The position numbers and the translations under genes are program-made. Positions 16,594 through 25,311 of a stretch of DNA of 64,000 bases are shown here, one piece after another. Source of the DNA: Brucella grignonensis (GTDB lineage: Bacteria > Pseudomonadota > Alphaproteobacteria > Rhizobiales > Rhizobiaceae). The stretch lies in assembly GCF_002252505.1 (NCBI RefSeq), contig NZ_NNRL01000147.1, forward strand, positions 1 through 64,000, given 5' to 3'. The notes under the pieces were generated by a model. It made no database searches. It saw only the letters and a list, made by a program, of their open reading frames with translations, and was not told the origin of the DNA. Each line of letters starts with the position of its first letter. Position 1 is the first letter of the stretch.

Positions 16594-18402
16594 TCATGAA
16601 TGATGTCCCTTATTCGATAGACTGATCGGATTCGCACGAACCTTCCTGATTGCGATCTCAATGATGGAAGCCGACGGCTTTTCATGCTCTGACCATCGAA
16701 ACCGTATCCAGCCATTTTCATCCGCGAGAAAACTTACCCCATCGGCGGTTGGTGCCAGAAGCTGCACAGCCACAGCCGCAGTCTGATCGGAAACATCGCA
16801 TTGGGTTGAGCCATTGCTGCCAACGGAAAAGACTTCGAGATGTTCGTTCTGAAGATGAAGCAACCAGAAATTGTCGGATTGCCGGCCGAGTTCATACCGC
16901 TTACCATTGCAATAGACCGTGATCCGTGGACTTGCAGCCGGATAAACTTCGCCGTCAGGCGCAGGCAGACCGATCATCCGGGCGGAAGCTATCGTGCGGA
17001 TATAGTCCACGAGTGACCATGCGGTTTTCGCATCCAGCGCCGTTTCAAAACCGGGCATGGATTGCCGACCGTCTTCAAGCTCTTTGCCATGCATGATCGT
17101 CCAGAATATTTCGCCATCACTACGGTCAGCAAACAAGGACGCGGTCAGATCGGGTGGCCATACCGGATCGCCAGTGGCCTTCTCCCCACGCCCCCGCCCG
17201 TCATTGCCATGACAGGAGGCACAATTGCCTCCGAAAGCCGCTGCGCCGCGCGAAATTGCGATAGATGTGTAGGATGTGGGTGAACGCAGAAAACTTGCTT
17301 CATTGGCATCCTGAACAAACAATCCGATGCGTGGTGGCTGAAACAATGCAAAGCCTGTAACAGCAACGACAATGATCGCTGGCCAACGCCATTTCGGCAG
17401 AGATAGACAGCCGACACCGATCAGAAACGCCAGCAGAAGCGGCCTGAAACTGCGCCATGCAGCATCGACGAGAAATGCATCACTGAGAATATTATCGCGC
17501 AAACGATAGGCAAAAGGCCAGATAATGTCCTCATGCACGCCGGGCGGCTGGGTTGCGAGAAGAGACGCTGTGAGAAACACCGCCAAGCCGATTATTGTCT
17601 CAACAATCAGCGCATAGCGAAGCCCCTGCCCGCTGCGGCCTTCATGGCTCAGCCAGAAACGGTTGAATGCTGCAATTGTCAGCATGGCAGCCAGGAGTAC
17701 GATCTTCACGATCATGATCCTGCCGTAAGTTGTGCCAACCAATCCCGGCAAACCACCTGTCAAAAGCCATCCTGCAATTGTGGCGCCAACAACAAGAATT
17801 ATAACAAAAACAATGCCATATAGCGAAAATCGACGCGCGGCTTGCAAGCCGTCATCCCGCGAAACACGTAAGAGAAGATAGAGCGGAGGCAGCGAACCAA
17901 ACCATAGCGCGCCTGCAATCACATGCGCAGAAACTGCCAGGGGTAGCCAGATAGTATGAGCTGCTGCGGCGTGTCCCATGCGTATCTGGAGACCTAATGC
18001 AAGAACAGCTATCAAGAACAACAGGATACGGATGGTTTGAGATTTTTCCGCATAAGGCAGAAGCAAAACCGCAATCACGATAGCCAAGGCGCGCAGGCAA
18101 GATGCAATGCCGAAGGCAGTTCCAAAAAGCCCGCGTGGGAGAAACGCGAATGCATCAGAAAAGCTATTCGCACCAGACAGCAGTGAGAATTGAAATGGCA
18201 CCCACAGGACCAGTCCAAAAGCGCTGATTGCCACGGAATAGCCACAAAACTGGCGCCAGATTCTCACAAAAGCCGCAAGTTTGCCTTCGCTTATTGCGCT
18301 TGGAACAAGCAAAATGCGAAAAAACAGAGCGCCAGCGAGCAGTGCAAGGCCAGCAAAATTGAGGCATCGCACAAGCGCAATGACGATATCAATTCCAGTC
18401 AT
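16594..18402 (-). CDS. CopD-domain membrane protein fused to a c-type cytochrome domain
   Basis: The 602-residue protein starts MTGIDIVIALVRCLNF, with about nine membrane helices forming a CopD domain (HVIAGALWFGSLPPLY near 160-175). After a last helix comes a periplasmic c-type cytochrome domain with CASCH at about 394-398, a probable distal Met in SMPGFE, and a C-terminal soluble beta domain of about 130 residues. The start codon lies 15 bases past the copC stop, so copC and this gene form one transcript. CopC/CopD pairs handle periplasmic copper and its import. The cytochrome fusion suggests a redox step, perhaps Cu(II)/Cu(I). An upstream extension in frame is not CopD-like. Confidence 0.85.
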   Translation of the reverse strand: MTGIDIVIALVRCLNFAGLALLAGALFFRILLVPSAISEGKLAAFVRIWRQFCGYSVAISAFGLVLWVPFQFSLLSGANSFSDAFAFLPRGLFGTAFGIASCLRALAIVIAVLLLPYAEKSQTIRILLFLIAVLALGLQIRMGHAAAAHTIWLPLAVSAHVIAGALWFGSLPPLYLLLRVSRDDGLQAARRFSLYGIVFVIILVVGATIAGWLLTGGLPGLVGTTYGRIMIVKIVLLAAMLTIAAFNRFWLSHEGRSGQGLRYALIVETIIGLAVFLTASLLATQPPGVHEDIIWPFAYRLRDNILSDAFLVDAAWRSFRPLLLAFLIGVGCLSLPKWRWPAIIVVAVTGFALFQPPRIGLFVQDANEASFLRSPTSYTSIAISRGAAAFGGNCASCHGNDGRGRGEKATGDPVWPPDLTASLFADRSDGEIFWTIMHGKELEDGRQSMPGFETALDAKTAWSLVDYIRTIASARMIGLPAPDGEVYPAASPRITVYCNGKRYELGRQSDNFWLLHLQNEHLEVFSVGSNGSTQCDVSDQTAAVAVQLLAPTADGVSFLADENGWIRFRWSEHEKPSASIIEIAIRKVRANPISLSNKGHHS

Positions 18403-18416
18403 TGCGCCCGGCAACC

Positions 18417-18776
18417 TTACTTTACAATCTTGAACTTGAATGAGCCTTCGGTGCGATGCGTATCGACCGACGCAGCGCCCCACTCGACCGTGTAAGTCCC
18501 CGGCTTCAAGGCTGGCGGTGTGACCGAAAGCGTCTTTGTGTTTCCGTCGATATGCTCCAGCTTGCCGGTCTCGATAGCGGTCCCGTTTTCATCTTTCACA
18601 ACAAGCTTGCTTAGACCAAGCTCCAGCGGCTCGGTATATTCGATGGAAACAACCGCCGGTGCTTTATTGAGCACGGCGTCTTCCGCTGGCTCGGATTGTG
18701 CGAGATGCGCATGCGCGTAAAGTTGTGTCATCGACCCTAACAAGAGGGCCGTTGTGAGAACTGTTTTCCTGAACAT
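18417..18776 (-). CDS. copC: Periplasmic copper-binding protein CopC
   Basis: The 119-residue protein has a signal peptide ending at YAHA; the mature protein begins HLAQSEPAEDAVLN, giving the N-terminal histidine typical of CopC copper sites. The C-terminal VDTHRTEGSFKFKI supplies a second conserved His. The fold is the small cupredoxin-like beta barrel. ATG follows AGGAAAG by 5 bases. It lies 15 bases downstream of a sulfonate-type ABC ATPase gene and 14 bases upstream of the CopD fusion, so all five genes may be one operon. Confidence 0.9.
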   Translation of the reverse strand: MFRKTVLTTALLLGSMTQLYAHAHLAQSEPAEDAVLNKAPAVVSIEYTEPLELGLSKLVVKDENGTAIETGKLEHIDGNTKTLSVTPPALKPGTYTVEWGAASVDTHRTEGSFKFKIVK

Positions 18777-18791
18777 TTTTCTTTCCTGATT

Positions 18792-19598
18792 TTACCAGTC
18801 AGCGTCCAGCCCGAGATGCCCAAGCGCCTGCCTGCGCAGTTCCGCCAGTCGCGGATCGCCGCGATGGCGTGGATAGCTGAGATCCACTTTAAGTTCGGCT
18901 TCGATGCTTGCCGGACGGTTACCAAAGATGATGACTCGCTGCGCAAGGAAAATCGCTTCCTCGACATCATGCGTGACGAGCAGTGTGGTAAAGCCATTGC
19001 GCTGCCACAGATCCAGAAGTTCAGCCTGCATGGCAAGCCGCGTCAAGGAGTCGAGCTTCCCCAACGGCTCATCCAGAATGAGCAACTTTGGATCATTGAC
19101 AAGCGCACGCGCCAAGGCTGCGCGCTGCGCCATACCACCCGAAAGCTGGCGCGGATAGGCATTGGCAAAAGCCGACAATCCCACCAACTCAATCGCTTCA
19201 TCGATGCGGTGTCCGTGGGTTTTCAGCACGCCGCGCGCCTGAAGCCCCAAAGCCACATTGTCCCGCACCGTGCGCCACGGATAAAGTGTGGGGTCTTGGA
19301 AGACCACCACGCGCGACGGATTAGGACCGAGGATTTCCTCGCCATCGGCAAGAATCCTCCCTTCGCTTGGCGGCTCAAGTCCGGCAGCAAGCCGCAAAAG
19401 CGTGCTCTTGCCGCAACCCGAAGGACCCAGAATGGCGACAAACTCACCGGGTTTCACATCAAGCTCGATATGGTTGAGAACCGGCAATGACTTGCCTTCA
19501 AGACCAAAGCGATGGCTTACATTCTCAACCTGAATATGGAAACCACGGCTTTCATCAGCGGAAGCGGCAGGCGTTTGTTTGAGGGCAGCATTCACCAT
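18792..19598 (-). CDS. Taurine/sulfonate/nitrate-type ABC transporter ATP-binding protein
   Basis: The 268-residue ATPase has Walker A GPSGCGKSTL near 62, signature LSGGMAQRAALARAL near 150 and Walker B LLILDEPLGKLD, all typical of the SsuB/TauB/NrtD group, and the H-loop VTHDVEEAIFLAQRV. ATG 19598 follows GGGGGA and overlaps the permease stop. It powers the permease encoded just upstream. The following genes are copC and a CopD fusion, an unusual partnership for this importer class. Confidence 0.92.
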   Translation of the reverse strand: MVNAALKQTPAASADESRGFHIQVENVSHRFGLEGKSLPVLNHIELDVKPGEFVAILGPSGCGKSTLLRLAAGLEPPSEGRILADGEEILGPNPSRVVVFQDPTLYPWRTVRDNVALGLQARGVLKTHGHRIDEAIELVGLSAFANAYPRQLSGGMAQRAALARALVNDPKLLILDEPLGKLDSLTRLAMQAELLDLWQRNGFTTLLVTHDVEEAIFLAQRVIIFGNRPASIEAELKVDLSYPRHRGDPRLAELRRQALGHLGLDADW

Positions 19599-20614
19599 TT
19601 CACGTCCCCCTTCTGCCAAGTCAAAACGCGATCACGCACCGTAAAGAGCAGCGTAATCAGCCCGGAAAACACAATCGCCATGATGATGAGCGCGCCATAG
19701 AGATTATTATAGGCCGCCCAGCCTTGCGCCCATTGCAGATACCAGCCGAGACCGGACTTGACGCCCATCATTTCGGCGGCGACCAGCACCGAGAAAGATG
19801 CTCCCAACCCCATGAAAAGACCGACAAAAACATGCGGCAATGCGGCGGGAATTGCGACGCGCAGGATCAGAAACAACTGACTGGCGCCCAAAGTGCGGGC
19901 AACATCGTAATAGGCTTCATCGACACTCGCCACGCCCGACCATGTCAGAACCGTAAGCGGGAACCATGTTGCCAGCGCAATCAAAAAGACCGCAGCTGAA
20001 AAGCCCGATGGAAAGAAATAGAACGCCATTGGCAACAGTGCAGTCGATGGAATTGGCCCCAGAAACCGCAACACCGGATGAACCCAATAGCCGATTGCCT
20101 GTACCCAGCCGATGGAAACACCGGTCAGAAAACCTGCAATTGCACCAAGCACAAAACCCGAAGCCAGCAGCTTGAACGAGTTATACAGGCTGTCGAGCAG
20201 ACGCGGCCAGTCATCCAGATAGACTTCCAGCAGAGACGATGGCGGCTGGAAAAATGGCACAGGAAGCACTGCGAATTTTGCCGTCAGCAATTCCCAAACA
20301 CCAAAGAATATCGCCAGAGCCGTCAGCCATGGCGACCAGTAAACCAGCCGTTTGCCAAATGCCGGATAGACTGCAACCAAAGCCGCACCGATTGCCAGAA
20401 GGATCGTCCAGCCAATGAACAAGCCATTGGTTTCACGAACATAAAGCGGCTCGGCAAACCCAACCACCACATTGGGCAAGAAGACGGAAATAGCACTCAC
20501 GACGGCCCAGGCGATCACCGCCACGAAAGGCCATAGCGACCGGCGAAGCGCGGAGGGCAGAGCCTCCCGCGCATCGTCCTTTGACGAGATATAGACAGCA
20601 TCAGGTGATGACAT
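19592..20614 (-). CDS. Taurine/sulfonate/nitrate-type ABC transporter permease
   Basis: The 340-residue membrane protein starts MSSPDAVYISSKDD at ATG 20614, overlapping the end of the binding-protein gene by 14 bases; the longer upstream frame is the shadow of that gene. The C-terminal 250 residues are a standard SsuC-type permease with the EAA loop ARTLGASQLFLILRVAIP. In front there is an additional segment of about 85 residues with two or three extra hydrophobic helices that ordinary SsuC (about 260 residues) lacks. It is the sole channel gene and would act as a homodimer. Confidence 0.9.
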   Translation of the reverse strand: MSSPDAVYISSKDDAREALPSALRRSLWPFVAVIAWAVVSAISVFLPNVVVGFAEPLYVRETNGLFIGWTILLAIGAALVAVYPAFGKRLVYWSPWLTALAIFFGVWELLTAKFAVLPVPFFQPPSSLLEVYLDDWPRLLDSLYNSFKLLASGFVLGAIAGFLTGVSIGWVQAIGYWVHPVLRFLGPIPSTALLPMAFYFFPSGFSAAVFLIALATWFPLTVLTWSGVASVDEAYYDVARTLGASQLFLILRVAIPAALPHVFVGLFMGLGASFSVLVAAEMMGVKSGLGWYLQWAQGWAAYNNLYGALIIMAIVFSGLITLLFTVRDRVLTWQKGDVKW

Positions 20615-21635
20615 TGGCGACGATCTTTTCGGCAAATGCATCCGTATTGGTGTTTGGCCGGATGACATTGATGATCTTGAGTTCATCCACGAACAAGGCG
20701 ACATCCTTGCGCAAGGCATCACCCGTTGAATGGTGGTCATGCGTGTGACTGCGCAGGATGCGCGCCACATCTGTCGCAGAAACATTACCCGGAACGAATG
20801 GCGCGAAGATTTCAGCGCTTTCATCCGGATGCGCCGCAGTCCATGCCTGCGCTTCTACGATTGCGCGCGAAAGTGCTCCGGCAACTTCCGGCTCATCACG
20901 AACCAGACTACCGCGCAGACCCAGCACACAGCAGGCGGAATTGACATATTGTCCATCAAGATTGGTCGCGACTTCTTTCAGACCGTCACGCTCGCGCTGG
21001 AGGAAAGCGTGCGGATCGTCACCAGCCACGGCCTGCACCTCACCCTTCTTCAAGGCTTCCGCAAAGAGGTCGGCGGGATATTGCAGCCATTCGATTTCCG
21101 TATCGGGATTGATACCCTGTTTTGCCGCCTGAATGGCGAAGAAGTTGCGGATCGGGCTTGCCTGATCGCTGACGGCAACTTTCTTGCCTTTCAGATCAGC
21201 GATGGAATTGATGCCTGAATCGGGTGCTGCCAGAAGACGCATGCAGCCGCCATGCGTTCCGACGGTCAGCGATACGTCGAATCCCTGCTCCAGCGGCTTC
21301 AACCAGCGCAGCGCCATGCCGATGCCGCCATCTGCCTTGCCTGTGGCGATTGCTTGAAGCAACTGGTCAGTGGGACCGGAGAAATTAACCGGCTCGACAG
21401 TTAGACCATATTTCTCGAACAATCCTTGCTTGAGCGCGACAGAAATTGGCGACTGACACACAGCCGTCTGCCCCCAGGCCAGCTTGATCACTCTCGGAGA
21501 AGATGACGTGCTCTGTGCAAACGCCTTGCACACCAAACCATCGGAACTACCAAATGCTGCCGCACCAAGACCAACTGCGGATGCCCCCAGAAAAGCACGC
21601 CGAGATAGATAAGATTTCTTATTTTCGGAAGTCAT
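20601..21635 (-). CDS. SsuA/NMT1-like ABC solute-binding protein with Tat signal and His cluster
   Basis: The 344-residue protein begins with a twin-arginine signal (SRRAFLGASAVGLGAAAFG) and so is probably exported folded. The body is an SsuA/TauA/NMT1-like periplasmic binding protein (WGQTAVCQSPISVALKQGLFEKYGL is the usual N-lobe start; I note only WGQTAVCQ and KQGLFEKYGL as markers). Near the end is HTHDHH (His297, 299, 301, 302), and there is a Cys pair at 235-236. These could bind a metal, and the operon continues into copC. Sulfonates, thiamine-precursor-like pyrimidines or a metal complex are possible ligands. Confidence 0.88.
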   Translation of the reverse strand: MTSENKKSYLSRRAFLGASAVGLGAAAFGSSDGLVCKAFAQSTSSSPRVIKLAWGQTAVCQSPISVALKQGLFEKYGLTVEPVNFSGPTDQLLQAIATGKADGGIGMALRWLKPLEQGFDVSLTVGTHGGCMRLLAAPDSGINSIADLKGKKVAVSDQASPIRNFFAIQAAKQGINPDTEIEWLQYPADLFAEALKKGEVQAVAGDDPHAFLQRERDGLKEVATNLDGQYVNSACCVLGLRGSLVRDEPEVAGALSRAIVEAQAWTAAHPDESAEIFAPFVPGNVSATDVARILRSHTHDHHSTGDALRKDVALFVDELKIINVIRPNTNTDAFAEKIVANVIT

Positions 21636-21769
21636 GCAATCACCCTGTTTACAAAGAAAGATGATTTAACTTATTTATATAATTAAAATAATGTCAGAAA
21701 TTTATATTCAAAATTATATAGGCGGTTGAAAATTATTTCTTTTTAAATTTTTATATACTTAAAAAAACA

Positions 21770-21800
21770 GAAAAATCCGAAGATATATACTTCGGCCTTT
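21770..21800 (-). terminator. Terminator of the flavin reductase gene
   Basis: CCGAAG / CTTCGG (21777-21795) with a 7-base loop is followed on the minus strand by TTTTT, about 25 bases past the flavin reductase stop. The gap from here to the binding-protein gene at 21635 is strongly AT-rich and probably carries that operon's promoter. Confidence 0.75.
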
Positions 21801-21824
21801 TGATATTATTGACGTTAACCAAGG

Positions 21825-22373
21825 TCATAGTCCAAGCAATCGATAGCCACCACCATGATAAAGAAGCGGTTCGCCACCACCGGTGACGATCTTTAATGCA
21901 CGTCCAATTATGATCGCATGCGTATGCCGCTCAATAACATCTTCGACAGCACAATCTACTGAAGCCAATGCGCCACGAAGTGCAAGCGCGCCGCTTTCCA
22001 GAGCATACCACGCAGCGCCCTCATATCGGGCAGCGCCCTTTACGCCATCTTTTCCTGCAAAACGGTCCGCAATAGCCTGCTGACCAGCAGACAGAATATT
22101 GACGCAGAAATGGTTGTGACGGCTGATCACCGGCCAGACAGAGGAACCGCGATTGATGTTGACGATAATCGTTGGCGGATCCACCGAAAGTGCTGTAGCA
22201 GAGGTCACGGTCGCGCCGGTACGTCCCTCATCAAAACCCGCAGTTACAACGCTAACGCCGCCCGCAAGCTGTCGCATTGCGGCTTTGAGTTCACCTGGAG
22301 AAACCTCAATATCTGCGGGTTCTTCAACATATTGCGGAATACTCTCGCGGAGATATGTTACTGTTGATCCCAT
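21825..22373 (-). CDS. NAD(P)H:flavin reductase of the FMN-binding split-barrel family
   Basis: The 182-residue protein has the small-component flavin reductase pattern: AMRQLAGGVSVVTAG, GATVTSATALSVDPPTIIVNI, a HNHFCVNILS strand and GEPLLYHGGGYRLL at the end. These enzymes reduce FMN for two-component monooxygenases such as the NtaA/SnaA/DszA and SsuD families. Several such monooxygenases are encoded at 22.5-26.6 kb and 36.8-39.2 kb, none with its own reductase in this window, so this is the likely reductant source. It ends at a clear terminator. Confidence 0.9.
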   Translation of the reverse strand: MGSTVTYLRESIPQYVEEPADIEVSPGELKAAMRQLAGGVSVVTAGFDEGRTGATVTSATALSVDPPTIIVNINRGSSVWPVISRHNHFCVNILSAGQQAIADRFAGKDGVKGAARYEGAAWYALESGALALRGALASVDCAVEDVIERHTHAIIIGRALKIVTGGGEPLLYHGGGYRLLGL

Positions 22374-22548
22374 GTCAGTTTATCACTCCACATTTTCTTT
22401 CAGCTACACGGTAACAGCCCTCGGCAAACAGGCCGAGAATGCAGTTTCTATATTCGACTGAATTTGTAGAAAATTAAAATCTACATCCAAAAGGGTCGTA
22501 GATAAGGAACGGCGCAGTCATGCGCCGCTGCAAACGTTGCGGACAATA

Positions 22549-22959
22549 TCACTGAGATAGTCCGAGATTATCTTTCAGTGTCTGCCCAGTATAGTCGTCT
22601 CGAAACACGCCTTTGTCCTGAAGAAGCGGGACATTTTTTCGACAAACTCGTCAAACCCTCCGGGAGTAAGATGCAGTGCGAAGACAAAGCCGTCCGCTGC
22701 ATCGGCCTGAACATAGGTGTTTATTTCATCCGCAATTGTCTGTGCTGTACAGACAAATTGCTGCCGAGCAGTTACCGCCACGCCCTTCGTTGACATAATC
22801 AAGCGTCGCAATCGCGGTTGAAATATGAAAAGGCTCCAGAAAGTTAACCCGCGCACCGGCAATGATACCAATGTTGGTGAGACATGGCGCCAACCAGTTT
22901 GCCAGCAATATGGCATCCAGCCCATCGCCACCCAAGAGCAGAGCTTTGGACTGCGTCAT
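22549..22959 (-). pseudogene. Decayed NtaA-family FMN monooxygenase
   Basis: On the minus strand an N-terminal-side piece (MTQSKALLLGGDGLDAILLA..., to LDYVNEGRGG) breaks off near 22770 and is followed in another frame by an obvious C-terminal piece: TIADEINTYVQADAADGFV, then FDEFVEKMSRFF. A second frameshift near 22610 leads to the family's end GVFRDDYTGQTLKDNLGL and stop at 22549. About two thirds of the usual 440 residues are missing. The same C-terminal pattern ends the intact gene at 25285. It is a relic with an internal deletion and at least two frameshifts. Confidence 0.8.
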
Positions 22960-22995
22960 AATTGGGTTCCGATCGCAAATGAGTGGATTGGTTGA

Positions 22996-24024
22996 CTAAC
23001 CTGCCCGAACAACACTGAGCTCTGGCTTCCTTGTGCCTGCAGCCGGAAGAAGTCGTGCAAAATCCGTGAGGATCTGCGCATAATCCTCCGCGTAAAACTC
23101 GTAAGGCAGCTCCAGCCGAAATTCAGAGACAAGCGGCAGAACAGGATCGGCTGCGAGCGTTTCCAGAATTTCTTCGGTCGTGCTCACAATATCGGGCAGG
23201 AACAGCGTGCGGCGTGGACCATGGGCGAGACCCGTTCGCTTGTCGCGCTCGGCGGCAAATTCCGCATAGCGACGGCGAGCGTCTGGACTTGCGCTATCGG
23301 TTGGCAAAATCACCCGACCAAGTGCGACACGCGGCGCACGTTCATGCACCCATTCCTGACGGAAACGTTCAATCAGCGCTTTCTGTGTTGTCAGAAAGTC
23401 ATCCGTATTCTCACCGCTGACGATGTTACCCGTCAGAAGGTTAAACCCCGCCTGACCCGCCCAGCGCGCAGAATTCTGTGATCCGCCACCATACCACAAG
23501 CGGTCGGTCAGCCCTTCGGCAAAGGGCCTTAAACGCGGAATTTGCGCGCCAGCAACATTGCCTGCTTCGGTCTCGCCCGAAAGTGGTTCTGACCTCAGGG
23601 CCTGTGCCAGTTTTTCTGCGCGCGTATGGCTGTAATCGGCGATTGGAGCTGCATCAACAAAATCAGCAATCAGATGCGCAAAGGGCGGCGCTCCTACTGA
23701 AACACCGACATTGAGCCTGCCATGCGAAAGCAAGTCGACGGTTGCCAGATCCTCAGCCAGCCGGAATGGATTTTCATAGCCAAGCTGGATAACGGCAGTG
23801 CCGAGACCGATGTGTTTCGTCCGCTGCGAAGCGGCAGCGAGGAAGGTAGAGGCGGATGAAATACCGCGCTCAAGATGACGCTGCCGTACCCATGCGCTGT
23901 CGTAACTCAGTCGCTCTCCATGCTCGAAGAGCTGAAGCGTATCTTCCAACCCCTGTGCAGGATTATTCTCGCGATGACTACCGGGAATGAGGAAGGCGAA
24001 ATGTTCAATGTGCGAAAGAGGCAT
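22996..24024 (-). CDS. Luciferase-like (LLM-class) flavin-dependent monooxygenase
   Basis: The 342-residue protein has the bacterial-luciferase TIM-barrel pattern: YDSAWVRQRHLERG near 40, IGLGTAVIQLGYENPFRLAEDLATVD near 72 to 97 (key stretch GLGTAVIQ) and LWYGGGSQNSARWAGQAGFNLL near 175. It needs FMNH2 from a separate reductase. ATG follows AAGGGA. It is 15 bases downstream of a GNAT acetyltransferase gene on the same strand, and a decayed NtaA-family gene follows. The substrate is unknown; the context points to an acetylated organosulfur compound. Confidence 0.87.
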   Translation of the reverse strand: MPLSHIEHFAFLIPGSHRENNPAQGLEDTLQLFEHGERLSYDSAWVRQRHLERGISSASTFLAAASQRTKHIGLGTAVIQLGYENPFRLAEDLATVDLLSHGRLNVGVSVGAPPFAHLIADFVDAAPIADYSHTRAEKLAQALRSEPLSGETEAGNVAGAQIPRLRPFAEGLTDRLWYGGGSQNSARWAGQAGFNLLTGNIVSGENTDDFLTTQKALIERFRQEWVHERAPRVALGRVILPTDSASPDARRRYAEFAAERDKRTGLAHGPRRTLFLPDIVSTTEEILETLAADPVLPLVSEFRLELPYEFYAEDYAQILTDFARLLPAAGTRKPELSVVRAG

Positions 24025-24039
24025 GGTTTGTTTCCCTTC

Positions 24040-24666
24040 TCACGCAGCAGTGTCGCGATAGCTTTGAAGCCGCGCCAGAATTTTTGCTTCCTGCACCGCC
24101 TTGCGCTCCTGCACACGCTGTGTTGCCTCTTCAAAAGAAGGCGATGAAGGATAAAGCGGCGAGGAGATCTGCTGGCCCAGTTTCGCACCAATATGCTTTT
24201 CAAAGGGCAGTGAACGGTATTGCTGTACATCAACCGATGTGTCGAACAGCGGCCGATAGCCGAGCGAAATATAAAGCGCTGTTGCTTCTGGTTGACGGAA
24301 GCCCGTAGAAAGATAAGCGCGTGTATAGCCTAAGTCGCCTGCACTTTCTTCCAGTGCCAGCACAATGCGGCGCGCCAGTCCCTGCCTGCGCAAATGCGAT
24401 GCGGTCCAGATACGCTTCAGCTCCACGGTTTCGTCATCATGGCTCATGTAAGCGCCACCAGCGATTGTTTCTCCATCACGCTGAAGAAGCAGAAAACTGC
24501 CCAGCGGCGCCGAAAATGCCTCTATCGGATAGCGTAGGATTTCTGCTCGCGCACCACCGGGACGATCAAGATTGCCGTACCGGTCGCCATATTCTTGTAC
24601 CAACCCATCGATGAGGGGCTGCGCTGCCGGGTCCAAAGGAGAAGACTGGATAATAGTATCAACCAT
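24040..24666 (-). CDS. GNAT-family N-acetyltransferase
   Basis: The 208-residue protein has the GNAT core: GGAYMSHDDETVELKRIW, then the acetyl-CoA loop LRRQGLARRIV (about residues 93-103) and LYISLGYRPLFD. ATG 24666 follows GGAGG by 7 bases, so I reject the 53 extra residues of the longer frame. It is clearly a paralogue of the GNAT at 35017 (shared SFLLL/NFLLL-RDG-TI-GGA, KRIWT, LRRQGLAR, TGFRQPEA), with a 35-residue C-terminal extension. Both sit with flavin monooxygenases, so I infer N-acetylation of an S-substituted cysteine or similar amine before oxidation. Confidence 0.88.
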   Translation of the reverse strand: MVDTIIQSSPLDPAAQPLIDGLVQEYGDRYGNLDRPGGARAEILRYPIEAFSAPLGSFLLLQRDGETIAGGAYMSHDDETVELKRIWTASHLRRQGLARRIVLALEESAGDLGYTRAYLSTGFRQPEATALYISLGYRPLFDTSVDVQQYRSLPFEKHIGAKLGQQISSPLYPSSPSFEEATQRVQERKAVQEAKILARLQSYRDTAA

Positions 24667-24883
24667 AGAAGGCCTCCGCAAAAACAAATCCTGTCCGATT
24701 TGCAATGAGTGGAAGCAAGAAGCCGCCATCGAACAGTATCTCTCTTTAACGGTGCCTCTTTGCTCGCACGTTTGCACGGCATGAACGTTTAATGAGCGTG
24801 CAAATATTGGAAGATCGTTGCTCAATTAATATTCTATAGAAAACATAGATTATCTCGTCATTAAAATTGCTGGCAAGGATCAG

Positions 24884-25311
24884 ATGCCCAACGCACTCAG
24901 TTTTCTCAATAAAAGTCCAATTCAAGACGGCGAAGCGGCCCAAACGGCGCTGAACCGCATGGTAAAACTTGCGCAGAAGGCAGAAGTTGCGGGCTTTCAC
25001 TACTTTTGGGTTGAAGAGTACCACAACTCACCGTGCCCGCCAGTTCGTCACCGGAAGTGCTGATCGGCTTTTTGCTGGCTTACACCTATCATATCTGGAT
25101 CGGTTCGGACGGCGTAATGCCTCAGATGTTTCCATCGGGCCTGGAAGACTTTGCCGAGCTAATTCTGCCGGAATTGCCTCGCCGCGGGCTTGCCCGCAGC
25201 GATTATGATGGTCCGACATTGCGGGACAATCCCGGCTTGAAGATACCGACACATCCTGCAACTTGGGTTCAGAGTTCAGACACCTTAACTGCCATCAAAA
25301 AAGCGGTTTGA
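24884..25311 (+). pseudogene. Decayed, chimeric LLM-class monooxygenase remnant
   Basis: From ATG 24884 the plus frame reads MPNALSFLNKSPIQDGEAAQ and FHYFWVEEYHN, matching the start of the intact LLM gene at 38169 (SLLDKSPVAQ, RFWVAEHHH). A frameshift near 25025 leads to SSPEVLIGFLLA and IWIGSDGVMPQ in another frame, again matching (PSPEVLVSYLLA, IRIGSGGVMLQ). Then, in place of the rest of the barrel, it jumps to LEDFAELILPELPRRGLARSDY, an NtaA-family C-terminus. So the front of one monooxygenase class is joined to the tail of another. The end overlaps the 3' end of the convergent gene at 25285. Confidence 0.75.
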
